This document shows positions 18,283 through 27,216 of a stretch of DNA of 64,000 nucleotides, one piece after another. Under the pieces are notes generated by a model. It searched no databases. It was not told the DNA's origin and saw nothing but the letters and a program-made list of their open reading frames with translations. The stretch comes from Lewinellaceae bacterium. GTDB taxonomy: Bacteria; Bacteroidota; Bacteroidia; Chitinophagales; Saprospiraceae. Location: the NCBI GenBank assembly GCA_020636435.1, contig JACJXX010000001.1, positions 682,001-746,000 on the forward strand, in the 5' to 3' direction. The stretch's first letter is position 1. Each line of letters starts with the position of its first letter. The position numbers and the translations under genes were made by a program.

Positions 18283-18446
18283 GAAGTATACCAATTGTTC
18301 TAGTTAAATTCTCCGGCCCAAAATGGCCGTTCGGAATCTTGTCGGATAGAAGTAGAGGCGCCTCTATTCTTTCATAAGGCCGTAGATTTCCTCGTATATC
18401 AAATTTTTAGCCTTTAATATTGGGCTCTCGTTATCTTTTTTTCTGT

Positions 18447-19844
18447 TTAGAACGCTTGTCCAATTCCAAAATACAACAGTTTATCTTCTTTTGACACTCC
18501 GTAATCCAAGAAAATAATGGTCGATTGATTCCAGGCAACTCGTAGTCCAACGCCATAAGCGTATTTAATATCTTTAAAATTCAAATCCTGCCAGTGGTTC
18601 CTGACTGTTCCTGCGTCAAAAAACGGGGCAATTCCAAAGCCAAATTGTTGTTTTCCAAGTTTCGCTTCTACAGCTCTGTATCTCAATTCGAGATTTGCAA
18701 ACCACATCGACCTTGATAAAAATCTGTTCGCTCTATAACCTCTCAAGGAGTGTTTTCCGCCTAAAGCATTTACGCTTCCGTCAGGGCTCCATTGGTCTTG
18801 AAATTCAAAAAATGGGGCGTTGTTTCCAAAAATATGCCCAACGCCAATACGGCCTGCCAAAACGGTTCGAGAGCCCAATGGCAACTTTTGATAAAAACGG
18901 CCTTGAATAAATAGTTTGTCAAAATCAAATTGAGAGCCGATAAGGTTGCTCGAATATTCATTGGCTATCTCAAAATATGCTCCTTTTGTCGGGTCAGGTT
19001 CAAAATCTCTTGTGTCATAAATTAAAGCGGTTTGTAAAATAGATACCCAACCACCGTCTAAACCTGAGATTTTGCCACTTTCAAAATCTCGTTGCAACAA
19101 TGAAAATCCATTAGGCGCAACCGTCTCTTTGCCTGTGGCAGGGTTTATGGCATCTGCTTCTGTTCCTTCAAATGTTTTGTAGCTTAAATGCTGAATTTCG
19201 TAACCGCCCATCAGTCGCCATTTTCCATTGCCTAAGGCATGATCTGCCTTTAGATTGAGCATAAATTCGGTTTCTCGAAATCGGTTGGACAAAGCATCGG
19301 TTACAAAAGCATCTTCTCCAGTTTCCCCGGTTTCTCCAGGCCGTAATGTTTTTCTGGCTTGGTCATATTCTTCATAGGCGCTAAAAGTAGTATTGGGGTC
19401 AGAGGGCAAACTTAAATTTCCGAGGGTAGCATCTGTTAAGCCAAAATATAAATTGGCAGGATTTTGCTGAGCTTTAAAATCAACCTTAAAACGCCATCTT
19501 GTTCCTTTGTAATAGGGTACATCAAGAGAAAGCACCAATTCTCTTGCGTTTGAGGTGTAATAAGCAGCATTGGCTTTTAACTTCATTAAGTACGGTGTGT
19601 ATGGGAAAAGTGGATTATCTCTTTTTCCGTTCCAATAAACGTTGATTCTTGCTCCTAGCCCAAACCCGGTTACCGGGTCGGAGGAAGCTTCCGGAAGCCC
19701 TGTAAAAAACGTCCCTTCATTCTTTTTTGCCAAATCGGCATCAGACATTCGTTTTGATTTGATAAAGGATAAACTATCCTGTGTTTGAGCGTGAGAAATT
19801 GAAAACGCAAAAAGCAAAATAAAACCTGCGATATAATCTTTCAT
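18447..19844 (-). CDS. BamA/TamA-like outer-membrane barrel protein (DUF5982-type)
   Basis: I use the ATG at 19844; a TTG two codons upstream is less likely. About 465 aa. A signal peptide (ending SISHA) is followed by GTFFTGLPEASSDPVTGFGLGARINVYW, here split by eye into a conserved N-terminal motif, then a surface-antigen/Omp85-type barrel. Strands repeat through the rest, with GGKHSLRGYRANRFL as the conserved barrel loop and GIGQAF at the C-terminal strand. It lacks POTRA domains. It follows a histidine kinase and response regulator on the same strand (80-base gap), suggesting regulation by them. Cargo or ligand unknown. Confidence 0.8.
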   Translation of the reverse strand: MKDYIAGFILLFAFSISHAQTQDSLSFIKSKRMSDADLAKKNEGTFFTGLPEASSDPVTGFGLGARINVYWNGKRDNPLFPYTPYLMKLKANAAYYTSNARELVLSLDVPYYKGTRWRFKVDFKAQQNPANLYFGLTDATLGNLSLPSDPNTTFSAYEEYDQARKTLRPGETGETGEDAFVTDALSNRFRETEFMLNLKADHALGNGKWRLMGGYEIQHLSYKTFEGTEADAINPATGKETVAPNGFSLLQRDFESGKISGLDGGWVSILQTALIYDTRDFEPDPTKGAYFEIANEYSSNLIGSQFDFDKLFIQGRFYQKLPLGSRTVLAGRIGVGHIFGNNAPFFEFQDQWSPDGSVNALGGKHSLRGYRANRFLSRSMWFANLELRYRAVEAKLGKQQFGFGIAPFFDAGTVRNHWQDLNFKDIKYAYGVGLRVAWNQSTIIFLDYGVSKEDKLLYFGIGQAF

Positions 19845-19924
19845 TGCCAAGAATTTTTATGTTCTCGACAAAACTCCGAACCAATTTTGCAGAAATTTTG
19901 AATTTGGTTATAAAGAGGAGGATT

Positions 19925-21208
19925 TTAGAACTGAACCTTAAAAATATGTTCGTTTTCTGAAAATTCGTAATGAATAGCCCAAGAATGGCTAATACAAATT
20001 TGCTGAACAATGGACAAGCCTAAACCATTGCCTATGCTTTGAGCAGAAGTTTTTGCAAAGCGTTTGAACAAGGTTTCTTTGTTCAATTTTTCAATTCCTG
20101 AATTTGAGACTTTTAACTGTTTTTTGTTTAGAGCAATAGAAATATTTCCGTTTTCATGGCTGTGTTGTATAGCGTTGAAAATTAGATTATTAAATAAAAT
20201 TTCAATTAGATTTTTATTGCCATTTAATATTACATCCTTTTCGATTTTCGTTTGAACGGAAAGGTGTTTTTCGATACAATAGCCTTCGAGTTGCTCTAAG
20301 CTGTTTGCAATGATTTCGCTGGAATTGAACGATTGAGTTTCTTCAAATTGCCGGTTTTCAATTTTGGCGAGAAGCAACAAGTTTTTATTGAGATGAGCAA
20401 CTCTTGTAAGCGTTGTGTTAATGTCTTCGAGCAACTGAAATTGCCGTTCGGTCAACGGTTCTTTTTGAAGCAAGACATCTATTTTGTTTTTGATAATAGC
20501 TAATGGCGTTTGCAACTCGTGAGAGGCGTTTTCGGTAAATTCCTTTTGGGATTTATAACTTGAAATGCTGTGTTTTAAGAGTTTGTCTAAAGCATTATTT
20601 AACTCTTGAAACTCAAGGGTGTCTGTTTTTTTAAATGCAATGGTTGACTGATTGGTTAGTTGGAAAGATTTTAACTTTTTTAAAGTGTCTTGAAAAGGTG
20701 TCCAAACTTTTTTAGAAACTTGTCTATTTATCAGCCCAAAACCAACGATTAGAACAAGAAAGAAAAACAAGGAAAGAACAGCGATGTAAATAACGGTTTC
20801 TTCGGTTTCCTCAACATTGGTTTCAATGGTTAGAACATAGTTTTGTTCATTGATTTGAATGTTGGTCTTTAAAGCCCTAAATCGGTCGATGGATTTCTGT
20901 GTTGTGTAAGGGTTTTGAAGTTTTATAGTGTAAACGCTATCCTTTTTTAAAGGTTTGTTTGTGAATTGTATTTGACTTCTTGGTTGTAATTCATTCCAAA
21001 AAGTGATGCTTTCTGCAAGTTGGTCATTTTTTAAATGTTGTTCTCTAAATTCATTTTCAATGCGTTGGGCGATGAGTTTGTTGTTTTCGTCCAGCTCTTT
21101 CATCCAAATCCAATCCACCAACAAAAAATAAGCAGGGACACTTAATACAAAAACGCTAAAAGCAAAGATGGCAAGCGGTTTTAACGATTTGTGCAATAAT
21201 TTTTTCAT
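19925..21208 (-). CDS. Two-component sensor histidine kinase
   Basis: The ATG at 21208-21206 overlaps the regulator stop TGA (ATGA overlap), so I prefer it to the ATG at 21217. 427 aa. Helix 1 at about 11-33, a periplasmic sensor of roughly 110 residues, helix 2 (VIYIAVLSLFFFLVLIVGFG), then a HisKA domain with ASHELQTPLAIIKNK (phosphorylated His) and an HATPase domain with LFNNLIFNAIQHS (N box) and GNGLGLSIVQQI (G box). No HAMP is obvious. It pairs by translational coupling with the response regulator and probably controls the barrel gene downstream. Confidence 0.9.
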   Translation of the reverse strand: MKKLLHKSLKPLAIFAFSVFVLSVPAYFLLVDWIWMKELDENNKLIAQRIENEFREQHLKNDQLAESITFWNELQPRSQIQFTNKPLKKDSVYTIKLQNPYTTQKSIDRFRALKTNIQINEQNYVLTIETNVEETEETVIYIAVLSLFFFLVLIVGFGLINRQVSKKVWTPFQDTLKKLKSFQLTNQSTIAFKKTDTLEFQELNNALDKLLKHSISSYKSQKEFTENASHELQTPLAIIKNKIDVLLQKEPLTERQFQLLEDINTTLTRVAHLNKNLLLLAKIENRQFEETQSFNSSEIIANSLEQLEGYCIEKHLSVQTKIEKDVILNGNKNLIEILFNNLIFNAIQHSHENGNISIALNKKQLKVSNSGIEKLNKETLFKRFAKTSAQSIGNGLGLSIVQQICISHSWAIHYEFSENEHIFKVQF

Positions 21209-21879
21209 CCTTCCCATTTGTATCCCAAACCGTAAACCGTTTTTAAATAGCTTTCACCACCTGCATCTGACAGTTTCTTTTTTAGGTTTTTGATGTGGGC
21301 ATAAACGAAGTTGTGACTGTCCAGCATATCGGCAAAATCGCCCGAAAGGTGTTCTGCCAAAGTACTTTTTGATAAAACCCTGTTTTTGTTGCCAATAAAA
21401 TACAGCAGCAAGTCGTATTCCTTTTTTGTAAGAATGACTGAGTTGCTGTTTACCTTTACCGTTTTGGCAAGTAAATCTATTTCGATTTCGTTTTGGACTA
21501 TTGTATTTGAATTGTCAAATTGTTTTCTGCGGATAATTGAATAAATCCTAGCCGCAAGTTCTGAAAGATGAAAAGGCTTGGTCAAATAGTCGTCTGCTCC
21601 GAGTTGTAGCCCTACTATTTTATCATCAAGCGCATTTTTTGCGGAAATGATGATTACACCATCTTGTTTATTTTGTTTTTTAAGTTCTTCTAAAATTTTT
21701 AGCCCGTTGCCGTCTGGCAACATAATGTCAAGAAGAATACAATCGTATTGGTAAATACCGATTTTATTTATTGCTTCATTATGGGTTGAGGCAAACTCGC
21801 ATAAGTAATCTTCTACCGACAAATAGTCGGCTATGCTTTCCGCAAGTTGTTGTTCGTCTTCAATTATCAGGATTTTCAT
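21205..21879 (-). CDS. OmpR/PhoB-family response regulator
   Basis: 224 aa. The receiver domain has the acidic pair Glu7/Asp8, phospho-acceptor Asp51 in CILLDIMLPDG and the Lys of LTKPF. A winged-helix Trans_reg_C domain follows (SVILTKKEYDLLLYF, and VYAHIKNLKKKL, KTVYGLGYKWEG). The stop overlaps the start of the cognate kinase. The whole three-gene unit is AT-rich relative to cluster A and marks the start of the accessory island. Confidence 0.93.
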   Translation of the reverse strand: MKILIIEDEQQLAESIADYLSVEDYLCEFASTHNEAINKIGIYQYDCILLDIMLPDGNGLKILEELKKQNKQDGVIIISAKNALDDKIVGLQLGADDYLTKPFHLSELAARIYSIIRRKQFDNSNTIVQNEIEIDLLAKTVKVNSNSVILTKKEYDLLLYFIGNKNRVLSKSTLAEHLSGDFADMLDSHNFVYAHIKNLKKKLSDAGGESYLKTVYGLGYKWEG

Positions 21880-21989
21880 TTGTTAAATTACCGCTCTAAT
21901 TTTGAATTTTTTTTGAATTTGGTTTCGCCGGTGGTCTTTTCAGCTTGTGCAACGGCCCGGCGCATGTGCTGTGCCGTCCGTTTAGGCGG

Positions 21990-22647
21990 CATAGCATATC
22001 GGAGAAGCTTTTATCAGATAATTCCTTGTTTGAAATGGTCAAAGTTTTGTTTTTAAGGTAGGCTGTGTAATCTGATGGGAAAACAGCCCGGCGTATTTCT
22101 GAGGAATGAAAATTCATAACTCAGATGAAGCACAGGGGTTGCGCACCCATTTTAGGTTCACAAAGCGCCGGACGAAAAACATGCCAGATTACACACCCTA
22201 GTTTTTAAGGTCAATTAACCAGTTTGCTTTGTCAATAATAGTTCTTCCGATTACGCCCCCAAAATTCTGTATTTGTTCTTTAAGGCCTTTGGAATCACTA
22301 TTCGTAGCAAATGTATTTTTAAATTCAACTTCTCCAATTTTAAAGGATTTCAGAACCTCAGTTCCACTTTCGGCACTTCTATTTGAAGCACCTCTTACAC
22401 TAACTCTTTTTCCCTTCAGTTTTTCTCGTTGAATATCCGACAATTGGGCACCAGTATCGAAATAATAGTTTTCGATTTCACCTTCATATTCACAAGGAAC
22501 TAATACTATTCCTTTGGCAGTCGTGATATCTGTGGTAACATTAAACTCCGAAGGAACAACCTACCCTCTACTCATCTTATATGTCGTTGAACAACCAGAT
22601 GATACGAGTATTATAAAGAGGCTAAATAGGTGTATAGTTCTGTTCAT
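21990..22647 (-). pseudogene. Retropepsin-like aspartic protease lipoprotein, broken
   Basis: From the ATG at 22647 the frame encodes a lipoprotein signal (LVSSGCSTTY) and an aspartyl protease core with the active-site motif YYFDTGAQLSDI, later GGVIGRTIIDKANWLIDLKN. Two lesions are visible. Codon 29 is TAG (22563-22561), and the 3' end is split by an insertion at 22060-22200. Across the insertion the frame resumes with KTLTISNKELSDKSF, the usual C-terminal strand of this family. Unless the TAG is read through, no full product can form. Confidence 0.75.
22060..22200. mobile_element. MITE-like insertion with 11-bp target duplication
   Basis: The ends are inverted repeats: GGCTGTGTAATCTG at 22061-22074 against CAGATTACACACCC at 22185-22198. 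The element is flanked by the direct repeat GTTTTTAAGGT (22049-22059 and 22201-22211). Removing the insert plus one repeat restores the aspartic protease frame (WLIDLKN then KTLTISNKEL). It has no transposase and is about 141 bp. Confidence 0.78.
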
Positions 22648-22660
22648 TTTTTATTATTGG

Positions 22661-22982
22661 CCACCACTTTAAGCATTGTATCTGCCGGAACCGCGCAGCG
22701 GTGCTGTCAGATACAATGCAGTTGGACTGAGCCGCCAAACCCGACGTCTCTTATGGGCATTGTATCGGCCTATCCAGGCTTCGGCGTGAGACTTCTGCGT
22801 GAGCTCAGTCGAACGCTCAGTCGAACGCTCAGTCGAACGGGGTTCTCTTCCGGCTCTGTAGCCATCCGTTTTTCTCTGCCGGGCCCCTTGTAGGCTCCTC
22901 TGGCTGGCAACCGCTGCCTAAAATAGCCGTTTATTTCTTCTTTTTCAAGCCAAATTGCTGCACCGCGAAAGCAAACCGTATC
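22661..22982 (-). repeat. IS91-type end repeat, copy A
   Basis: About 260 bases are nearly identical to 28293-28560, including a strong palindrome near the outer end, where GCATTGTATCTG pairs with CAGATACAATGC (22674-22719 approximately). Copy A carries an extra segment (22779-22839, REP-like) missing from copy B. In copy B the repeat lies directly downstream of a transposase relic, so this is probably a solitary element end. It fills most of the 406-base gap between the protease pseudogene and the RES toxin. Confidence 0.75.
22779..22839 (+). repeat. REP-like 12-mer array (three units)
   Basis: CTTCGGCGTGAG is followed, after a short spacer, by three tandem CTCAGTCGAACG units (22804, 22816, 22828). 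The same composite occurs at 24215-24262 (three units) and, inverted, at 28654-28677 (one) and 29047-29082 (two). It interrupts the IS91-type repeat copy A relative to copy B. Confidence 0.8.
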
Positions 22983-23053
22983 CTTGTCGAGGGACACTAT
23001 GCGGTGGTTGCCGACCTGCCAGTTCTGCATTTTGTTGGGCGGCGTCTTCACAT

Positions 23054-23524
23054 TTATTCAAGTTGGTTTTTTATTAATCTATCATCTATCGAAAAGCCTT
23101 CTATCTCTAGAATCTCAATTCTATGAAAACCATCATGTAGCGGGTTAATTAAAATATTGGATTCTTCAGGGATTATTACAGAAGGTACTTTTAATCCTAA
23201 TGTCCTTTTAGAAAATACCCACTTTTCTCCAATCTCTCCTAATTCAAATGGGGCCGGATAATTTTTCCAGTTTTCGGGCAATTCACTTTTCGTTAAAATC
23301 TCAAAGGATAATTCTTCAGGAATTTTAATCGTTATTATTTTTAAATCAGAAGGCAATAAATTTGGGTCAAGATGTACTAATAGTTCTAATGCTGCTAATG
23401 CTCTTGATTCAGCTGTATATAATATTGCTACTCCTTTAGGATTCCACCTTCCTCCATATAACCTCGCTCCAGTTCCACTTATATCATCGGCATATTTTGA
23501 CCTGGATATTCTGTATACTTCCAT
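23054..23524 (-). CDS. RES-domain toxin
   Basis: 156 aa, matching the RES family: MEVYRISRSKYADDISGTGA at the start, then GGRWNPKG, AILYTAESRALAALE and the conserved late Ser/Glu region. RES toxins such as MbcT deplete NAD+. It lies two bases after an Xre/MbcA/ParS-type antitoxin, the standard antitoxin-first order. Probably a stabilising toxin-antitoxin module of the island. Confidence 0.9.
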   Translation of the reverse strand: MEVYRISRSKYADDISGTGARLYGGRWNPKGVAILYTAESRALAALELLVHLDPNLLPSDLKIITIKIPEELSFEILTKSELPENWKNYPAPFELGEIGEKWVFSKRTLGLKVPSVIIPEESNILINPLHDGFHRIEILEIEGFSIDDRLIKNQLE

Positions 23525-23526
23525 TT

Positions 23527-23952
23527 TCAGGCAACTATACCATGTTCAATCCTTCCTATCTCGTCTAATATTAACTGAATACCAAAGGATGTATCCAATA
23601 ATTCAATTGGCTTGACAGAAGATAATGCCATATTAGGATGCTCCATCCATTTTCTGAATTTCTCTCTTGATCCAAATACTTCATATCCTCTTGAGTATAA
23701 TTCTGAAATTTGTAATAACTGAACAGAAATATCAGTCCTAAGAATTTGATCTTTGGAATATCTTTGAAGCTGCCTTTCCGATAAAGGAATAATCTTTACA
23801 AGGTCTTTAACCGTTAATGAGGTATACTCCAATATGGAGAATAAGTTTTTTAAGGATAAGCCTTTTCTACTTAACTTAATCAAATCAAGCCTATTTTCAA
23901 GTTCAAATTCTATTGATTTGTCTCCAAGTATTTGCTTTAGTTCTTCTGTCAT
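23527..23952 (-). CDS. Xre/MbcA/ParS-type antitoxin for RES toxin
   Basis: 141 aa. An N-terminal helix-turn-helix-like half (LVKIIPLSERQLQRYSKDQ) is followed by the DUF2384/MbcA toxin-binding domain (GYEVFGSREKFRKWMEHPN, PIELLDTSFG). It neutralises the RES toxin encoded two bases downstream and probably autoregulates the operon. An attC-like palindrome lies just upstream of its start. Confidence 0.9.
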   Translation of the reverse strand: MTEELKQILGDKSIEFELENRLDLIKLSRKGLSLKNLFSILEYTSLTVKDLVKIIPLSERQLQRYSKDQILRTDISVQLLQISELYSRGYEVFGSREKFRKWMEHPNMALSSVKPIELLDTSFGIQLILDEIGRIEHGIVA

Positions 23953-24016
23953 TTTATGTCATTTGTCGTAAAAATACGGACATTTGCCAATAAAGTCAAG
24001 TTTAAATCCTGATGCC

Positions 24017-24074
24017 GCCCAACGGGAGCATGGACGCTGTGCTGCCCTGCGCTGGCTTTGCGTGCGGGTTGGGC
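24017..24074 (-). repeat. attC-like (integron 59-base) palindrome
   Basis: The ends GCCCAAC (24017-24023) and GTTGGGC (24068-24074) fit the RYYYAAC and GTTRRRY core boxes of integron attC sites, 58 bases apart with partly self-complementary interior arms. A lone GTTGGGC at 23034-23040 sits just after the RES stop, where an attC should begin, but its partner is not visible. No integron integrase is present and most island genes lack such sites, so this is a candidate only. Confidence 0.45.
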
Positions 24075-24214
24075 TTTCGCCGCCATATGCGACCATGCTT
24101 TATTGAACTAAGCCGCTATCGCGGCAAGCCCAAAATAACGTATATTCCAGTATTTCATCAAAACAATATTCATCATGTCAAAAAAAGTCCCAACCCAAAG
24201 CCTATCAGGCTAGA

Positions 24215-24262
24215 CTTCGGCGTGAGCTCAGTCGAACGCTCAGTCGAACGCTCAGCCGAACG
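24215..24262 (+). repeat. REP-like 12-mer array (three units)
   Basis: CTTCGGCGTGAG (24215-24226) followed by CTCAGTCGAACG twice and CTCAGCCGAACG once. It is an uninterrupted version of the sequence into which the IS110 element at 29071 has inserted. With the attC-like site it fills the 404-base gap between the antitoxin and the VOC protein. Confidence 0.8.
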
Positions 24263-24356
24263 GTACTTCCTTATGGCGGGCGCCTGCGAAACACCCTCAA
24301 CCAGTATTGTTGGCAGTAGTTGTTATTCAAATCCAATGGTTTAAGAAAATTAGAGG

Positions 24357-24713
24357 TTAAAGATGGCACATAATATTTACGGTCACTCCATTTGGGTCTA
24401 AAACAAAAAACCTTTTTACACCCCATTCTTCATTAGTTAACTGATAAACGATTTCTCGGTTATCCAAAAGTGCTTTTTCATATAGTCCATCAACATCTGA
24501 AACTTCAATGCTTATGGCAACATTTGAATTATCAATAGTTGGCTGGGATGACTGCAATATGTTAATTTGAGCGGTAGGGTTTGACTCGGAAATAAAGGTT
24601 AAAATCCAGCCCATGTCCATAGCTAATTTTAGTCCAATAAAATCAACATAGAACTTTTTGCTTTCTTCAAGGTCTGTTGATGATATATCAGGTATGATTC
24701 TTCTGAATTCCAT
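24357..24713 (-). CDS. VOC (glyoxalase-like) family protein
   Basis: 118 aa, one vicinal-oxygen-chelate fold: MEFRRIIPDISSTDLEESKKFYV at the start (read as the usual bab-bb opening), ISIEVSDVDGLYEKAL in the middle and FFVLDPNGVTVNIM at the end. Such single-domain members serve as dioxygenases, isomerases or resistance proteins (bleomycin/fosfomycin type); the substrate cannot be told. AT-rich like its neighbours. Confidence 0.85.
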   Translation of the reverse strand: MEFRRIIPDISSTDLEESKKFYVDFIGLKLAMDMGWILTFISESNPTAQINILQSSQPTIDNSNVAISIEVSDVDGLYEKALLDNREIVYQLTNEEWGVKRFFVLDPNGVTVNIMCHL

Positions 24714-24796
24714 CTTATTTAGGATTTATTGTTTTTCTACAAATTCTTTAAATTTTTACATCGTTCTTTTTCAATTACCGTCAATGTGCTGGTTTT

Positions 24797-25405
24797 TCAC
24801 TTACACAATATACGATCGGATTTGTGTTCGTTTAGCCTTTCCGACATTGTTTCGCAGAGTTTTTTGTTAATATCCGCTAAATTTTCTCGTTCGGGAAGGT
24901 CATAGACCAAATTCGGGAAATTTGATTTTTTCTGTATTTCCCAAATTTCTTCGTGTTTGTCAGGTGGAAACATTTTCATTGGATTTCCGACAGCGACCCA
25001 ACCGATTGGAAGTGTTCCATTCTCAGGAAAAACAGTCTTTAGATGTACAACTCCGTTTACTCGTATCTCCGAACCTTTTTTAATTGTAGCTCCGTGGAAA
25101 ATTGAAACACCAGTTGCCAAAAAAACATTGTTTTCGATAGTGCAACCCGCAAGATGCGCATTCGGACCTACTAAGCAATTGTCACCTAGTCTAACAGGCA
25201 ATCCCTTAGTTCCTCGAATTACAGCGTTTTCAAGAATTATGCAATTTTCACCTATTTCAATAGGACTATTTTCTGCAATTATTTGTGCGCCGAACATAAC
25301 TCTACAATTTTTCCCAATTGTAACATCGCCACATATTGTAGCATTAGGGGCAATGTAAACTGATTCGTGAATTTGGGGAATTTTACCTTCGTGTTCTATT
25401 TTCAT
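24797..25405 (-). CDS. Left-handed beta-helix (hexapeptide) protein, gamma-carbonic-anhydrase-like
   Basis: 202 aa. Imperfect hexapeptide repeats cover residues about 15-135 (IAPNATICGDVTIGKN, GPNAHLAGCTIENN, FLATGVSIFHGATI), the fold of gamma-carbonic-anhydrase-like proteins and acyltransferases. Histidines in the helix could bind metal, but the complete carbonic anhydrase triad is not certain. A polar tail of about 60 residues follows. Neighbours give no pathway. Confidence 0.8.
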   Translation of the reverse strand: MKIEHEGKIPQIHESVYIAPNATICGDVTIGKNCRVMFGAQIIAENSPIEIGENCIILENAVIRGTKGLPVRLGDNCLVGPNAHLAGCTIENNVFLATGVSIFHGATIKKGSEIRVNGVVHLKTVFPENGTLPIGWVAVGNPMKMFPPDKHEEIWEIQKKSNFPNLVYDLPERENLADINKKLCETMSERLNEHKSDRILCK

Positions 25406-25540
25406 TTTCCTTATTTATGTTATGTCCTAAAATACTGCTTGTAAAAGAATGCACAGGAATTAAGGGTGCGCATTATAATTACTTCTTTATTAAACACAAA
25501 CCTTTATTTTTCTATAACGAATATTGACATCTGCCTAGGT

Positions 25541-26245
25541 TTAGAAAAGATGTAAATCATTATAGTCGAAATAAAAAATCAATATATAGATTGTATCAAT
25601 AAATACGTGAATCATAATTAAGAAAAATAAATTGTAATGTTTTTTGACGAGAATAATAGATAAAATGAACCCTACCATACCTGTAACAACTATTCCCGTT
25701 ATACCTTGATAACTGTGAGCGAAACCAAAGAGAATTGATGAAAAAATGATAGACAAAATTAATAAAAATTGACTGTTAAATAATTTGAAATTATAGGTTA
25801 TAAAAAAACCTCGAAAGATAATTTCTTCAAATAAAGCTGCTGTTATCCAAATTACAGGAATAATAATAAGAGTAGTTTTTGTGTCCTTTGTCAATTCTTC
25901 AAATAATGAATAATCTAAAGGATATTTAGTTGCTACTTCAATAACGGGTATAATAATAAAAAAAAAGGTAAGTGAAATCATCAAAGCAAGTCCAATTGCA
26001 TAAAAAATCGATTTGGGTAAAAGAAATTTTTTATTAAGCCCTATCATAGACCAGGAAGAATGAGTAAATTTCATATAGCCAGTAATTATTATCACTGAAA
26101 TAATAATGGCAACTGTAGGCTGTAAAAAGGGGGTAATATTGAGTATTGAAGTTATGACAAGAATGGCTATTAGTAAAATTGTAGCTACATATAATTCCTG
26201 ATGTTTAGCCCTCACTATTTTGAGTTTATTTCCTGGACCTGACAA
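25541..26245 (-). CDS. CPBP family intramembrane metalloprotease
   Basis: 234 aa, about eight membrane helices. The CPBP/Abi motifs are present: ALFEEIIFRGFF (EExxxR), ILFGFAHSYQG (FxxxH) and LIMIHVFIDT (HxxxD/N). The start is a TTG at 26245; a GTG at codon 11 is possible, and no ATG is near. These proteins resemble Rce1 CAAX proteases and are often linked to bacteriocin self-immunity. Substrate unknown. Confidence 0.85.
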   Translation of the reverse strand: MSGPGNKLKIVRAKHQELYVATILLIAILVITSILNITPFLQPTVAIIISVIIITGYMKFTHSSWSMIGLNKKFLLPKSIFYAIGLALMISLTFFFIIIPVIEVATKYPLDYSLFEELTKDTKTTLIIIPVIWITAALFEEIIFRGFFITYNFKLFNSQFLLILSIIFSSILFGFAHSYQGITGIVVTGMVGFILSIILVKKHYNLFFLIMIHVFIDTIYILIFYFDYNDLHLF

Positions 26246-26348
26246 CTTTATTAATTTTAATTGATATGTAAAAAAATTTGGTTAGCTGAAATTGGCTAAG
26301 GTGAAATAGCCACTACTTGATCTGATATGAAGCAATAGCCCAACCATA

Positions 26349-27206
26349 TTATTGATTCTCCATAAACTGCATCAATTTTTCAAAAAACCCACTTTTAACA
26401 TCCTTCAAGTCATTTTTAAAAACATAATGATCTTTCCCATTAAAAATATAGGTTTGAAATTTTATTTTTGAATCTTTAAATTCGTCAAGGATACTTAGGC
26501 TCTCGTCCACAATCAATTTTTCTTCTTCCTTGCCCCATGAAATCAGAAAAGGTGGAACCTTATTTTTAGTTTCGGTGTCAATATGATTTTTACAAGTAGC
26601 TTTTTCCCAAATAGTATCATTTTCCCCAAATACCATCCCGAGGTATTTTTTGGTAGCGCCACCTTCTTGTGGCTTTATTTCAAATACACTACTTATCGTT
26701 ATTGCACCAGCAATATCGCTTGGAGCCATTTCATATTTTTCAAGATAAGCATTATCAAACAATAATAGTGATATTAAATGACCTCCAGCAGAATGCCCCA
26801 TTAAGTAAATATTTTCTTTATTGCCATTATATGTTCCAATAGAACTTTTTGTCCAATAGATTGCAGAGGCTACATCTTCAATATGGGAAGGGAATTTAAC
26901 CATTGGAGACAATCTGTAATTTATCAATACAATGGTAAGTCCATTGCCAGCCAAACTGGATGCCATTTCTCTGTATTGTTTTTTATCTCCGCTTAACCAG
27001 CCGCCACCATGAACAAACAGTAAAACTTTGGCATCCTTTGATTCACTGTTCCAGTAAACATCCAAACTTTGCAAAGAATCTTTTGTTTTCGTGTAAAAAA
27101 TATCCCACTGATGCCTAACATTAGTGCTATCAAATTTTTTGGTTTCTTGTGAAAAGGATTTTTGGCTAAATAATAGGAACAATATTATAGTTAAAACAAA
27201 TCGCAT
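26349..27206 (-). CDS. Secreted alpha/beta hydrolase (esterase-like)
   Basis: The ATG at 27206 is chosen because it starts a signal peptide (MRFVLTIILFLLFSQKSFSQ) and avoids overlap with the VOC gene upstream; the frame itself opens at 27317. About 285 aa. LLFVHGGGWLSGDK is the HGGGW oxyanion motif, YLMGHSAGGHL the nucleophile elbow (Ser), and GKDHYVF carries the likely catalytic His, as in the hormone-sensitive lipase/carboxylesterase group. Probably a periplasmic esterase. Confidence 0.87.
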   Translation of the reverse strand: MRFVLTIILFLLFSQKSFSQETKKFDSTNVRHQWDIFYTKTKDSLQSLDVYWNSESKDAKVLLFVHGGGWLSGDKKQYREMASSLAGNGLTIVLINYRLSPMVKFPSHIEDVASAIYWTKSSIGTYNGNKENIYLMGHSAGGHLISLLLFDNAYLEKYEMAPSDIAGAITISSVFEIKPQEGGATKKYLGMVFGENDTIWEKATCKNHIDTETKNKVPPFLISWGKEEEKLIVDESLSILDEFKDSKIKFQTYIFNGKDHYVFKNDLKDVKSGFFEKLMQFMENQ

Positions 27207-27216
27207 ATTCCTTTTT

